A stretch of DNA of 64,000 nt, taken from NCBI RefSeq assembly GCF_003086295.3, contig NC_092054.1:14271878-14335877 (forward strand), in the 5' to 3' direction. Shown one piece after another: positions 11,495 to 22,439 of this stretch. The position numbers and the translations under genes were made by a program. Every line of letters starts with the position of its first letter. The stretch's first letter is position 1. Under the pieces are notes generated by a model, which saw only the letters and a program-made list of their open reading frames with translations, made no database searches and was not told where the DNA came from. Source of the DNA: Arachis hypogaea. Its lineage: Eukaryota; Streptophyta; Magnoliopsida; Fabales; Fabaceae.

Positions 11495-11972
11495 TTTGAA
11501 AAGTAATCAATTGATACAATCAGAAATTTTACCTGCCCTTTTGCTAGGGGAAATGGTTGAGGATATCAAACCCCCATTGATTGAAGGGCCAACTTATCTC
11601 AGATCTGTGGAGTTCCTCGACTAGAAGGTGTGTGGTTGGGTTGTGTCTTTGGCAATTGTCACAGTGTTTGACTTTGCTGTTACAATCTTGTTGTAAAATT
11701 GTCTAAAAGAAACTAGCGTGTAGTATTTTGGATGATAAGCTTCATGCTCCAACATGAGTGCCACATATACCTTCATGTGCCTCGGCAAGTGCAAGCTCGG
11801 CTTCCGACCTGGACAGACACTTAAGAAGTGGACGAGAAAAACCTTGTCTATATAGTGAATTGTTATATATGGTAAAGAACGATGCCTGCCGGCGAAATCG
11901 TCGAGCATTAGTAATTTTGTCTAGAATTACTCCATTCTTGAGAAATTCTATATAAGGTGTATGCCAATCTTC
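11495..11972 (-). pseudogene. Integrase N-terminal (zinc-binding) region, heavily broken
   Basis: By position this should hold the HHCC zinc-binding domain of integrase and the first catalytic Asp. The readable minus-strand piece (11621-11908) is out of frame over much of its length. Fragments such as CHDNC-like and KYYTLVSF are consistent with that domain, but frameshifts prevent a clean reading. Confidence 0.45.
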
Positions 11973-12421
11973 TTATTGTGTAATACTTAGAATTTTGGTT
12001 AGTTTTATACTCGGTTCATGTAGCATAGATTGATATAAAGTAGAATTTTGTGTTTGTGTGCTGGGGAGCATAGATAAAATATGAGTTCGGCTGTTGTGCT
12101 CACGAGGTATGTAAAGGATCTCAATTGTTGAGAAGTTAGAAATAATCTTTTTGACAATATCCAAATATTTTGCCAATAGAAGGTCCTTCACTTGGAAGAA
12201 ATCATTTACCTGTTGGACGACTAGCAAAGAGTCACAGTATACCTTTAAGTATGAAAATTTCAAGTTGGCTGCGAGCCTGAGGCCTGAATTAGGGCTTCAT
12301 ATTCTGTTTGATTGTTGTTCGCCTTGAAGGAAATGTGTAGAGATTGTTCTAGGACTATGCCGTTTCCATCTTCAAGTAAGACTCCGGCCCCACAGCCTTG
12401 GGGATTGGATGCCCCATCAAC
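11973..12421 (-). pseudogene. Archaeal-type second RNase H of the Tat element
   Basis: Minus-strand reading, passing a TAA at about 12422 (WTL then stop then VDGASN), gives VDGASNPQGCGAGVLLEDG, then NNQTEYEALI, then VYCDSLLVVQQVNDFF and IPREHNSRTHILSML. These are the DGxxN, TExxAL and CDSxLVVxQ motifs of the archaeal-type RNase H found after the normal RNase H in Tat elements. The start has a stop where Tyr would be expected and there is a frame break near 12280. Confidence 0.7.
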
Positions 12422-13607
12422 TTATAAAGTCCACTGCGATGGGTTGTTCTTCGAGCTTGGAACAATGAATTCGGTAATAAAGTCGGCAATATACTGAGAT
12501 TTTATTGGACCTCGGCTTTGGTATCTGATGTCAAACTCGGAGAGTTCTACAGGCCATTTTACCAGACGACCTACCAGTTTTGGTTTTTGTAGCACTTGCC
12601 TTAATGGCTGATCATTTCGGATGTGGACGACGTGGCTTTGAAAATAAGGTCGGAGACGCCGAGCTGTGAAGACTAAGGCCAATGCTAGTTTTTCGATCTT
12701 TGGATATCGAAGCTTGGCATTCTGCAAGGACTTACTAATGAAGTAAATCGGCTGTTGCTGCTTGTTTCTTTTTGTAACAAGAACAAAACTTATTGCCCAG
12801 TCAGTGACAGATAAATATAAATAAAGTTCTTCTACCTGAAGGGATTTTTGTAAAACAGGTGGTTTTGAAAGAATGTTTTTTATGCTAGCAAAAGCATCTT
12901 CACATTCATCGGTCCAAGTAAAGTTATTTTTCTTTTTTAGGGTTTGGAAAAAACAGAAAGATTTAGATGCTAAACAAGGAAGGAATCTAGATAATGCAGC
13001 AAGTCTCCCTGTTAGTCGTTGGACTTCTTTGATTGTTTGTGGGCATGCCATGTCTAATATAGCTCGGCATTTCTCAAGGTTGGCTTCGATTCCTCGGTTA
13101 ATAAGCATGAAGCCGAGGAATTTGCCTCCCTGTACTCCGAAGGCGCACTTCTCTGGGTTAAGTCGCATGTTATACTGCCTTAATTGGTTGAAGATCTCTA
13201 AGAGGTCGTCAAGGTAGATGTGGCCGAGCTTTGTTTTGGCCACCATGTCATCAACTTAAACTTCTAGATTCTTGCCAATTTGTTTAGCAAAAACCTTATC
13301 CATAAGGCGTTGGTATGTTGCCCCCTGCATTCTTAAGTCCAAATGACATAACTTTATAACAGTAACTTCCATATTCAGTGATAAATACTGTTTTATTTTG
13401 ATCAGATGGATGCATTAGAATCTGGTTATAACCAGAATATGCATCCATAAAGCTTAATGTTTGGTAACCTGAAGCATTAACTACTAAACAGTCAATAGAA
13501 GGTAAGAGATATGAATCCTTTGGGCATGCTTTGCTGAGATCGGTGAAATCAACACACATGCTCCATTTACCGTTAGTTTTTTTACCATGACGATGTTTGC
13601 CAGCCAT
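12422..13607 (-). pseudogene. Reverse transcriptase and RNase H of the gypsy element
   Basis: RT motifs in order: KWSMCVDFTDLSKACPKD (13.57 kb), SFMDAYSGYNQI (first catalytic Asp), YCYKVMSFGLKNAG, then the VDDMVAKT active-site motif at about 13.25 kb, and NPEKCAFGVQGGKFLGF. RNase H follows with FTWTDECEDAF, the tether, LSVTDWAISFVL and the RYPKIEKLALALV and ADFI motifs. The Tyr of the usual YVDD is a TAA stop (about 13255), and a frameshift near 13320 separates the two halves, so no active RT can be made. Confidence 0.85.
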
Positions 13608-14592
13608 ATTGTGAAGCGGATTTTGTGTATGAAGCCAGCGTTGATCAGTTTTTTGGTTTCCTCCAAGGATGCCTGCTTTTTTTCGAGACCGAGTTTTCGC
13701 TTTTTCTGAGCTATAGGTCGGAATGACGAATCGAGTACCAATTTGTGTGAAATCACTGATGGGCTAATGCCTGGCAGGTCAGCAGGAGTCCAGGCAAAGA
13801 GATTGGCATGTTGTTGTAGAAACTTTTGGAATGATTCTTTCTCTACCAAGCTAAGCGTGGTTCTTACATAAGTGAATTTGTTAGGATCATCGTTAAGATA
13901 AATCTTTTGTAAATCTTCTGTAGGTATTGGTCTTTCGAGAGCATCGGCCCTTGGGTCAAGATCGGCAAGGGCTGGAAGTTCGGCTAACTTGCAAATGTTA
14001 TTTATATGCAGTCCCGTAGGTCGGTTGGGCTTTTTCAAGCTAACGTTATAACAGTGGCGAGCTTCACGATTGTCGCTGTGAATAGTCACAATGAGGTTGT
14101 CCTGCACAGAAAACTTAACGCAAATATGAATTGTAGATAATATAGCCCCGAACCGATTCAAGAAAGGTTGGCCAAGGATTAAATTATATGGACTAAAACA
14201 GTCGACAATTAAATATTGGACATCTGGAGTTTTTGATAATGGATGCTCACCAAGTGTGGTTTGTAACCACACAGATCCCATTACCGGACTCTTTCCCCTG
14301 AAAAATTGACTAAATCTCTAGTAGAAGGTTGAAGCATGTTGTTACTTAGCTTCATTTTCTGAAAGGTAGAGTAGAAAAGAACGTCAGCATTGCTTCCCAA
14401 ATCCAACAACACTTTTCGTACCAAGAGATCTCCGAGCTGAATGGTGATGACGACTAGGTCGTCTAAATTTGTTGTATTAGTGTTGAAATCAAAGTCTTGG
14501 AATGTCATTTGAGGAAAATGTGATAGTGCTTGGTTGTTGCCGAGTTTTCCTTCAACTGATAACATAGCTCGATATGAATGCTTTCTTGCCAA
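13608..14592 (-). pseudogene. Aspartic protease and RT N-terminal region
   Basis: The protease active-site motif reads VLLDLGSNADVLF (about 14.41 kb), the family form of D-[ST]-G with Leu where Ser or Thr is usual. After a frameshift at about 14283 the sequence continues LQTTLGEHP, YLIVDC and NLILGQPFLNRFGAI, the second half of a retropepsin. The RT thumb-linker and finger region follow (FAWTPADLPGISPSV, KLINAGFIHKIRF). It ends in another frameshift near 13590 before the RT core. Confidence 0.8.
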
Positions 14593-15939
14593 GTTTGATG
14601 CTCCTCCACCTGCAAAACCCCCTAGAAATACAATTAATAACTCCTCTTAGGTGATCGGGGTGACTCGAGGTTGTCCTTTCTTTGTCACGAGAGTGCTGTC
14701 CTGCCAACGAATTGTCAGTAAGAAATGGGGTACGCCTTTGTATGTGGTCGTTGATATATTTGTCCAAGTGATCTTGCCGAGCTAGTCGCTCTAGGAGGTC
14801 CTTGGCGATGACGCACTCGTCAGTAGTGTGGCCATGCTTCTCATGGAAATTGCAATATTTGGTTTTGTCGACATTTTTTGCATCTTGATAGGTGCCGGCT
14901 TTTCACGGAGGCTTGATCAGTTTGGAGTTGAGAATTTCTTTGATGATGTCATCCCTCTTTGTATTGAACTGAGTGTATGACTCATAATGAAGGGTTAGTT
15001 TGAAATTTTTCTTATTGTCCCGAGCTTTATCCTCGTCTTTGTACTGGGGTTTGTCAAACTTCCGAGCTTGTCGAAGTTCCTCAATATCCATTTGTCCTTT
15101 TGTCTTTTTGCGAAACTCGGCCAGGGTCTTTAGCTTGGCTACTGCAATTGCTTCTTGGAATTTTTCTGGTCGGAGTCCACTCTTGATGGCGTGCAAATGC
15201 ACTTCGGGATGGAGATCTGGTATGCTCATGGCAACTTTCGTAAAACGAGTCATATAGTCCTTCAAACTTTCATTATGGCCTTGTTTGATTGTATTCAGGT
15301 AGTCTGAGTCATGTAAGTAGATTGCAGATCCCGCAAAGTAATCTTCGAAAAGCTTTGCTAGTTCCCAAAAACGAGAGATAGAATCTGCAGGCAAAGAACA
15401 AAACCAATCAAGTGCAGGGCCGTCTAAATAAAATGGAAAACAACGACATAAGACGGAATCGGAAGCACCGTTTACGATCATTATGGATATGAATTTTTTG
15501 AGGTATTTCTTTGGATCTCCTAACCCGTCGTAGGGGGTTAAGATCGGTGGCAAAGTGAACTTTCTTGGTAGCTCAAAATTCATAACTTCGGTTGTGAATG
15601 GCCCTACAGAGTTATCAGGCTCGGTATCCTCTTATCTGGCTGACCATCCTCGTTTTGCGGAGGCTGGGCTTCTTCATTCCGTGGAGGTCGAGCGTCTTCA
15701 ACTCGAACCATTTCAGAAACATGCGTCGAACGAGATTGGTGCTCTTCATCCTCTGGTTGTTCATGACGATCATTATTGTTTTCAATCCGAGCATTCGCTA
15801 ACTCGGCAATCTGATTCGACATTCTTTGATTTTCTTCTGTGATGCGTTGATTTGCCTCCGCCATACGTTGGTTGGCTTGTTGTAGCTCAGTTACCATCCG
15901 AAGAAGTTCATATGGTGTAGGTGGAGGCGCGTCAGCCAT
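14593..15939 (-). pseudogene. Gag of the gypsy element
   Basis: Starts MADAPPPTPYELLRMV at 15939, about 75 bp inside the 5' LTR. A predicted coiled coil follows (QQANQRMAEANQRITEENQRM). A one-base frameshift near 15635 leads into the retrotransposon gag capsid domain (LPPILTPYDGLGDPKKYL, ALDWFCSLPADSISRFWELA, GHNESLKDYMTRF). After an in-frame TGA at 14901 comes a single zinc knuckle, YCNFHEKHGHTTDEC (about 14.85 kb), of the Tat type. Gag forms the particle that packages the RNA. Confidence 0.85.
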
Positions 15940-16012
15940 GGATGCTCGTGACAGTACTGAGGCCGATGAATAGGAAAGACTTTATATTCTCGGCCCCACG
16001 GTAGTCGCCAAT

Positions 16013-16421
16013 TGTTCTCGGGTGAGTAACCTGGACGTAACTCGGTTTCTGAGAGTCGACGCCGAGCTATAGACTTGCAAAATCTGAGCTCTTCGTCCAG
16101 AGAGATATCTAGTCCCGGAGAGTATGAACAAAGGGGGAGTGTACCTGCAAAAGGCATTCCGATGCTTAAGCTAGTATTGTGTATTCAATGTGTCATCCGA
16201 AGATGAAAATATCATACCTTTATAAGTGAGGTAGAATAAGTCAGTTATGCTTCTGTCCGTTACCTGTGTTTGAAAAGCAATTATTATAGATTGGTAGGTT
16301 ACAATATTTGGTCGGACATTTTGTTTTAGGTTATAATCCGTTGAGCCGAATTATAACGCATAATGCCGAGTTATAGAACATGATGTCGAGTTATGGCTTT
16401 TGATTTGTAACAGCCATATCA
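16013..16421 (-). repeat. 5' LTR of the gypsy element
   Basis: Begins TGTTCTCGGG and ends AGCCATATCA (plus strand). It is 409 bp and drives transcription leftward. See the partner LTR at 7604 for the comparison. The base pairs immediately beyond (AAAGG, 16422-16426) are the target duplication. Confidence 0.9.
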
Positions 16422-16426
16422 AAAGG

Positions 16427-17893
16427 TATAATTATTAATGTTATTTTTTTAAAATTTTCTATTAGTTTAAATTAAAAAAAAATTCTATAATAATATGATA
16501 TCAGAATTATGTATCTAAAAAATTTAGAATTCGATTCTTAATAAATTTTAAAAAAAATAACATAAAGTAAATAAAAAAATGTCTATAAAACAATTAAGCA
16601 AAAAAAAAAAAAAAACTTCTTACTTAAAAGAACATATTAAATCTATAATCACTATTCATATTATTTTTTTCAGTCATTTTAAATTTTTGAAATAAAGTGA
16701 TTTCACCACAATTTTTTTGAACTCGGTATTATTCATTATTTTATAATAACTAGTTGTATGTGGCTGTTATCTTGTGGCTCGCACCTCGAGACTTGCCCAT
16801 GCCATACTTGCTTTATGATTCTCCACTTTGTTAAAAGAATCTGTGTAGCTTTGCCGCATTCCATGCATTCAGTTTCGAGTTTTTTTACCTTGTCTTTTCA
16901 TATACTCTTATTATATATCTTCATAAAAAACAAAAACAAAAACAGCCCCATCCAATGATGAGAATATAAGAAATGTAGTTCACATAATTCAACTAAATAA
17001 GAACTAGCTTCCAAAACTCACGTTTTATGCCCTTTCAAATTGAATACAAAAAATATATACTTTCTCAAAAAACGAAAAAATGACCCTATAAAGACAAAAA
17101 TTAAGACAAAAGAAGAAACAAATTAAAATACCACTCATCATATATATAGCATATATATATACAAAAAAAGTCGCTGTGAAACACGCTTCCAACATTATTG
17201 ACCTAACATTTAATTATTTTGTCCCTCTATATAGTTTTAACGTTTAACTTACCACACCCCAAAAAAAGGAAAAAGAAAAAATTTAAACTTATGTATCACA
17301 ATTCACAACCTTTAATTGGTATATAGCTAGCTGGTATTTAGTTTCCATGATTATTATTCAGCAAAACGCCTCCATATTTGACTTGCCATTGTTGAAATTT
17401 CATTGGTTTACTCAAACTTGTTTACAATTAATGAACTTGGGCAAACATCAAATCATCAAATCCAATTTACATGTGTTGTGTTATATATAATATATATGTT
17501 TATTCCTTTATCGAAGTTGATTAATGATATAATATAACATAATTATTACATTTTCAAATCGACAGAACGTACGTTAGCAATAATATGACTTCTAGTGTTT
17601 GAAAATATGGTGAGTACATTTTGATTTTTATGGAAGGATTTGTGTCATTTTAATTGGGTGTATAGCGTTGGAGTGAATTATTATATATGAGTAGAATGAC
17701 ACTTATTTTTTAGTTTTGTTTGATTTGGAGACCTAATAAACTCTTATCAGTTTTATTATTGACTGTTATATATATTCTATGAATTCTCCTGTGTTTTAGA
17801 TGAAGAAAAAAAGATAAAACTATATTAGGTATGACAATCACAGTGATAGCTAATGTAATTTTAGATTACTAATTTATATTATAGAGTTAGACA
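16427..17893. other. AT-rich intergenic DNA
   Basis: No gene. A short TA run lies near 17140-17162. The 66-codon plus-strand frame at 16758 has no recognisable motif and sits in ordinary AT-rich sequence. Confidence 0.45.
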
Positions 17894-18597
17894 CAGTTAG
17901 TGACGGATCCAAAAAATTTTATGAGTGGGGCAAAATATACATAATATGATAATAATTTTTATAATTATATTTTTTATTATAAAATATAATTAGTCTTTAA
18001 ATTATTTAACCAACAAATTAAAATATTAAAATAATAATTTAAATAATAATATATAAATTAAAATTTCATTTTTTTAGGTTTTATATTTTAAAAAGATTAA
18101 ATAATCTTTTCATTGTCAATATAATCAAATATCTCTCTTTATATATATATATATTGTTAAATAATCATTTAAAAATTTATATTTCATACTATTAAAAAAT
18201 CGATTCTTTATAATATTCATATATAAAAAAGTTTTTTTAACTGATTTTATTCTAGAAAAAACTAAAGTTAACTTTAAAAAAAACTACCAATAAATGAACA
18301 TACAGTATTATTTTGATTTCTTATTTATTATTATTATTATTTAACTATTTTTTATTTAATAGTCAATATAAAATTAATATTTTTATTAGTCATTTTTAAT
18401 TTAATATTAAAATTAGTTTAATAAGATAATATATTTAATTTAACAGAATAATTTTATATATTTATAATCAAATCTAATAAAATATTAGGTTGAATTTTAT
18501 TAACTATCAAATATTTTTATTATTTTAAAATTAAGATGTTAACTTAGTGGTAATTTATAGAAGAGAGAATAATATTTTAAAATATATTATTTTAAAT

Positions 18598-19111
18598 GAG
18601 TAAACAATTAAAATAGTATCGAAAAATTTACATCGCTAATAAAAAATAACTCTAAAAGGTGTTAACAACAAATAAGTCCCAAAAAATTAGATATACGTTA
18701 AATATATATTCTAAAAAAAGACTTTAAATGTCATATTTTGATGTAATTTTTTGTAAATAATATTAAAAAATAAGATGTTTTCATTCTCAAAAATTTATAA
18801 TTTTATGTCAACAAAATTGTTTTAAAATTTTTTAATTGTGAATGACTATTTTTTTTTTTGAAAAATAAGAAAGAAAAATCTAGAGATTAAATTTTGTTCT
18901 AAATATTTTTGTGCATCTTCTAAATATTTATTCAAATGTTAAAAAAATAATTTAAATTAAATGGATATGTCATTTGTTAAATACAAAATTTTTTTGTCAC
19001 TTTTAATAAATATAATATTTATTAGTTATTTTTATCGCAATTTTCAAATCATTCAACGATTATTTTGTCTGCGCCTAAATTTTTTAGATATCAAATTGGT
19101 AGTTATCTCTG
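18598..19111. mobile_element. MITE family B, copy 2 (uninterrupted)
   Basis: Aligns along its length with 4361-4518 plus 5480-5873, e.g. AATAAGTCCCAAAAAATT, ATTGTGAATGA, TATTTATTCAAATGTT and TCATTTGTTAAAT. It has no foldback element in the middle and is therefore an empty-site version. Ends GAGTAAACAATTAAAATAGT and its imperfect complement near 19111. Confidence 0.65.
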
Positions 19112-19131
19112 TTTTGAACAAATAATCAAAT

Positions 19132-19163
19132 ATATAACTATATATATATATATATATATACAC

Positions 19164-19195
<32 letters not shown>
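19132..19195. repeat. Compound (TA)n(CA)n microsatellite
   Basis: TA repeats, a short CAC interruption, more TA repeats and then CACACACACA. Confidence 0.85.
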
Positions 19196-19692
19196 GAGCA
19201 ATAATGATATTTACTAAGTATATAAACAAATTTTTTCAAATTTTAAATTTGTTTATTAGTTGTAATTATAAATTAACAAATTTATAATTATTTCACTCTT
19301 TTTTTTAAAGGTTATTGTAATAAGTTTATTTGAATCTTGAATTACCATTTATTTTACATAATTGAAATTGATTAATGAAGTTCAATTATAATGGATCAAA
19401 TTTAATTATATAATAAAAAAAATAAATTTTATTACTATGTATTAGTTAAAAAATTTTTAAACTTCACTTGGGATACTTGCCCCACTTCCTTGAATATGAA
19501 TCCATCCCTGTATATAGTAAATTTTTTAAAATAATAAACATATAAAAATGTAACAGAATAATAACAAAAATATTTTTTAAATGAATAAAAATAAAAGTAG
19601 TGACGATTAGAAATTGATGCAAATTAGTGCTGACCAATTTTATCAGTTTGTGATGGTTATCAAAGTACCACAAAATAAGTCGCTAGAAATTA

Positions 19693-20073
19693 TTAAGCTG
19701 CATATGGAAGAGAGACTGAGATTGAAAGATAGAAATCGAATAAGTTTTTATATTATGTTTGGTGTAAAATGTACTAAACTGAGTTATATTTCAATATTAT
19801 GTTTGGTTTAAGATAAATATGGAGATGAGAAGTAGATTTGGAATTCGAAAAATTAAACGATCGTATTTCTAAAAAGAAACATTATAAAAGTTTTAGTCTT
19901 CTCTATCTCTAAAAATTTCAGTTCTCTGTATTCCCATTTTCTAAAAGTATTGAAAAGATTGAAATTTTGTATTTCAAAACTAAAATTTTAGTTTCAATCT
20001 TTGATTACCAAACACAATACTCAATTTTGTTTCTCAATTTTAGTCCCAGTCCCAAAAATAAATGTAGCCTTAA
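19693..20073. mobile_element. MITE family C, copy 2
   Basis: Shares GAGACTGAGATTGAAAGATA, GTTATATTTCAATATTATGT and AAAATTTTAGTTTCAATCTT with the copies at 6880 and 63303, in one orientation. The ends AAGCTGCATATGG...GGGACTGGGACT pair imperfectly as terminal inverted repeats. No coding capacity. Confidence 0.6.
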
Positions 20074-20119
20074 AGATTGCCACAAAAGACAATGACAAAT
20101 TCCAAGTTGCCACATTGCA

Positions 20120-20994
20120 GCAAAAATTTACATTCTCTTCTTCTAAAAGATGCTAAAATGATACTTTCCTCCTCTCTATTTATAAAATGTACACTTCATT
20201 CTCTTATAACTTTTAAAAAATCTCCTATTTAACCTATTTTAATTTTTTTTTTGTGTTAACTATCGTCAATTTTATCCATTTTATAAGAAAAAAGTAGATT
20301 TTTTTTTACAAAAATATCTTTTAGCAAAAATTTAATTTTTTACAATTAAATTTTGTTGACCAAAATATCCTTTAACAAATTATTTTTTTAGTGACTAAAT
20401 TATATTTTTACCAAAATATCCTTTAAAATATTTTTAATAATTAAATTTTTTTTACTAAGTTATTCTTCAATAATTTTTTAGTTACTAAATTATAATTTTA
20501 TCAAAAAAAATTTTAATAACAATTTTTTTTTTGTATGTTTTACTGTTAATCTTATGATATCAATGCATATTATTAAACATGATTTTACAAATTTGGTTTA
20601 ATATTTTTTTTTATATTTTTTATTAGTCTCGTAGGAAAGAATTTTTTAATTTAATATTAAAATAATATGCATCGATATCACAATTTAATTACTAAAAAAA
20701 TAACATTGAATGGTATATTTTAAAAGATATTTTGGTAAACATACAATTTAATCACTATAAAAAGAATTTGTTAAAGGATATTTTGGTATACAAAATTTAA
20801 TCACAAAAATAAAATTTTTGTTAAAGATATTTTATAAAAAATAATAAAATTGACATTAGTTAACAAAATTTTAAAATGAGTTAAAGAGGAGATTTTTCAA
20901 AAAAATATAAGAGAAAAAAGTATATATTTTATAAATAAAAAGAAAAAAAATTTTATTTTAGCATCTCTTAAAAGAAGAGAGTAAAATTTTTTAG
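20120..20994. mobile_element. Decayed relative of the 961-bp foldback MITE
   Basis: The left arm (CTTCTAAAAGATGCTAAAAT, then ACTTTCCTCCTCTCTATTTA) and right arm (ATTTTAGCATCTCTTAAAAG) repeat the arm sequence of 4519-5479 with many substitutions. The interior has the same alternation of AT-rich self-complementary pieces. No clear target duplication remains. Confidence 0.6.
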
Positions 20995-21363
20995 AAAAAC
21001 AAAAAGACAAATTCCATGTCACCACCCACAATATTTGATATAGTTGCAAAACTATTTTTTATTGAGTAAATGTTCAATCCGGTCCCTAACCATTTGAACG
21101 ACAGACAAAACACCCCTTAAAGACATGAAATTAACCCATCGAACCCCAACCACACATGAAACTGCTTATAGTGGACCTTGCAACCGGATCTAAGAAGGTG
21201 GAGTGATGACATGTCAGTTTCTTCACCACCTGGATACTGTCTTTCTCCAAATTGAGACCAATTGACCCATCCAAATTTTAGAAACGACATCGTCAAGGCT
21301 GGATTGAATCTTCTCTAAATTAGGGTTCGGATCTTTGTTGGAGCTACATTTGAGGATTACTAT

Positions 21364-21968
21364 ATGCAAGTCATGACTGGAAAAGATGGTGGTTGCTACT
21401 CACAAAACAAAACTGAGACGGGTGCCAATGCACAAAGCGAAGGTTCAAGTGCGATGCTGGGCTTGACCAGTAGCTTTCGGAAAGGTGCAAACAGTAGGAA
21501 AAAAAATTTACAGCACCTACATGTAACTGTGGAACATATGCCATATTGTTTGAATCAAGCACTATAGACAATCCAAACAGACTCTTCTTCGGGTGCGCCT
21601 ATTTTAAGGTAAACACATATTGAAGTGGGATATTCTCCAGTTTCACATTATTTCTTTCTTTCTTTTTCTTTTCTTTCTTGTGTTAGCAAGTTCATGTATT
21701 GTTACAGACCAGAACTTTTCACTGTAAATTCTTTGCTTGGATGGATGGATATGTGACATCTTTCCATGCTAAAGATGTTAGTTCTAATGAATTGGTGGAC
21801 CAAGTTAAGAGATTGGAAGAGAAGTTGGAATCCATGGAGTTGTTGATGGCAAAGGATAGAGCAGGGATGAAAGCTAAGAGTACTAAATGTAAGACTATTC
21901 CAATATTGTTGGTTGGAATTATAATGGCACTGTCATTTTGGGTCCTATTCAGCGGACTGTATGGTTGA
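21364..21968 (+). pseudogene. GRF-type zinc-finger, coiled-coil, single-membrane-span protein gene in MULE
   Basis: Exon 1 (from ATG 21364 or 21373) has a polar N-terminus. After a one-base frame slip in the A8 run near 21503 it continues PTCNCGTYAILFESS then NPNRLFFGCAYFK. Intron 21609-21707 (GTAAAC...TTACAG) joins this to TRTFHCKFFAWMDGYV. The CxC...C...C spacing with NPxRxFxxC and FFAWMD is the GRF-type zinc finger. Then come a short coiled coil (ELVDQVKRLEEKLESMELLM), a basic stretch and a C-terminal hydrophobic segment (IPILLVGIIMALSFWVLF), ending at 21968. GRF fingers bind nucleic acid in other proteins; the role here is unknown. The A-run slip may be a pseudogene defect. Confidence 0.75.
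21609..21707 (+). other. Predicted intron in the GRF zinc-finger gene
   Basis: GTAAAC donor after AAG, long pyrimidine tract (TTTCTTTCTTTTTCTTTTCT region), TTACAG acceptor. It splits the zinc finger between its third and fourth Cys, and both flanking frames match the GRF consensus only when it is removed. Confidence 0.7.
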
Positions 21969-22439
21969 AAAATTTGGTTCTTAGTTTATAAGAACTAGGT
22001 TAGGATATCAAAATAGGGTTGTAATATGGATATTTTTTGTTGACAAATGTGTGAGTTTATATGTAATACGTATATTTTGTAACCTTGAGGATGAAAATAA
22101 GTTGTTATTTTCTTCTATATTTACTGCATGAATACTAGCAACTTCATTGTGATAGGTGATCCAGGTTGACAAAAGGAACCAAAAGACCAGAACGGGTAAC
22201 ATTATCAGAGTACTTGTAACCAAATTAGTAGTAGATAAGTGCATTTAAGGTACTCAAAATACATAAAATGAGTCAACCAAAATACATAACTAGAATAATC
22301 ACAACAGAGACGATGTCTAAGCCAATTCAGTACTGCTACACAACATAAGTAAACTAAATCAAAATACAACTGAGCATTAAGTCTAATAGCATTTAAGCCA
22401 AACTAAAATATGGGATCCCATGTACTACAAGAAGACCTT

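Larger units (their letters stand above)
7604..16421 (-). mobile_element. Ty3/gypsy LTR retrotransposon, Tat lineage, inactive
   Basis: An 8.8-kb element read on the minus strand: 5' LTR (16013-16421), gag, protease, reverse transcriptase, RNase H, a second RNase H, integrase, then an extra gene on the opposite strand, and the 3' LTR (7604-8032). Gag-PR-RT-RH-INT order marks Ty3/gypsy. The second, archaeal-type RNase H and an antisense extra ORF before the 3' LTR are marks of the Tat lineage. Flanks AGAGG and AAAGG are a 5-bp duplication with one mismatch. The sequence after the 5' LTR (minus strand TTGGCGACTACCGTGGGG) is the expected primer-binding position. Stops and frameshifts in every domain make it non-functional. 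Confidence 0.9.
17894..19510. mobile_element. Non-coding inverted-repeat element, about 1.6 kb
   Basis: The left end TGACGGATCCAAAAA...GAGTGGGGCAAAAT pairs with the right end TTGCCCCACTTCC...TGAATCCATCCCTG. I recall these termini (GACGGATCC / GGATCCGTC) from a common plant repeat, superfamily not determined. The interior is AT-rich with no frame. It contains MITE family B copy 2 and a TA microsatellite, so it is a nested composite. Confidence 0.6.

Noticed and set aside
12873..13217. Plus-strand 114-codon frame
   Set aside because: Shadow of the reverse transcriptase on the other strand.
15555..15842. Plus-strand 95-codon frame
   Set aside because: Shadow of gag; the minus strand gives the coiled coil and capsid motifs.
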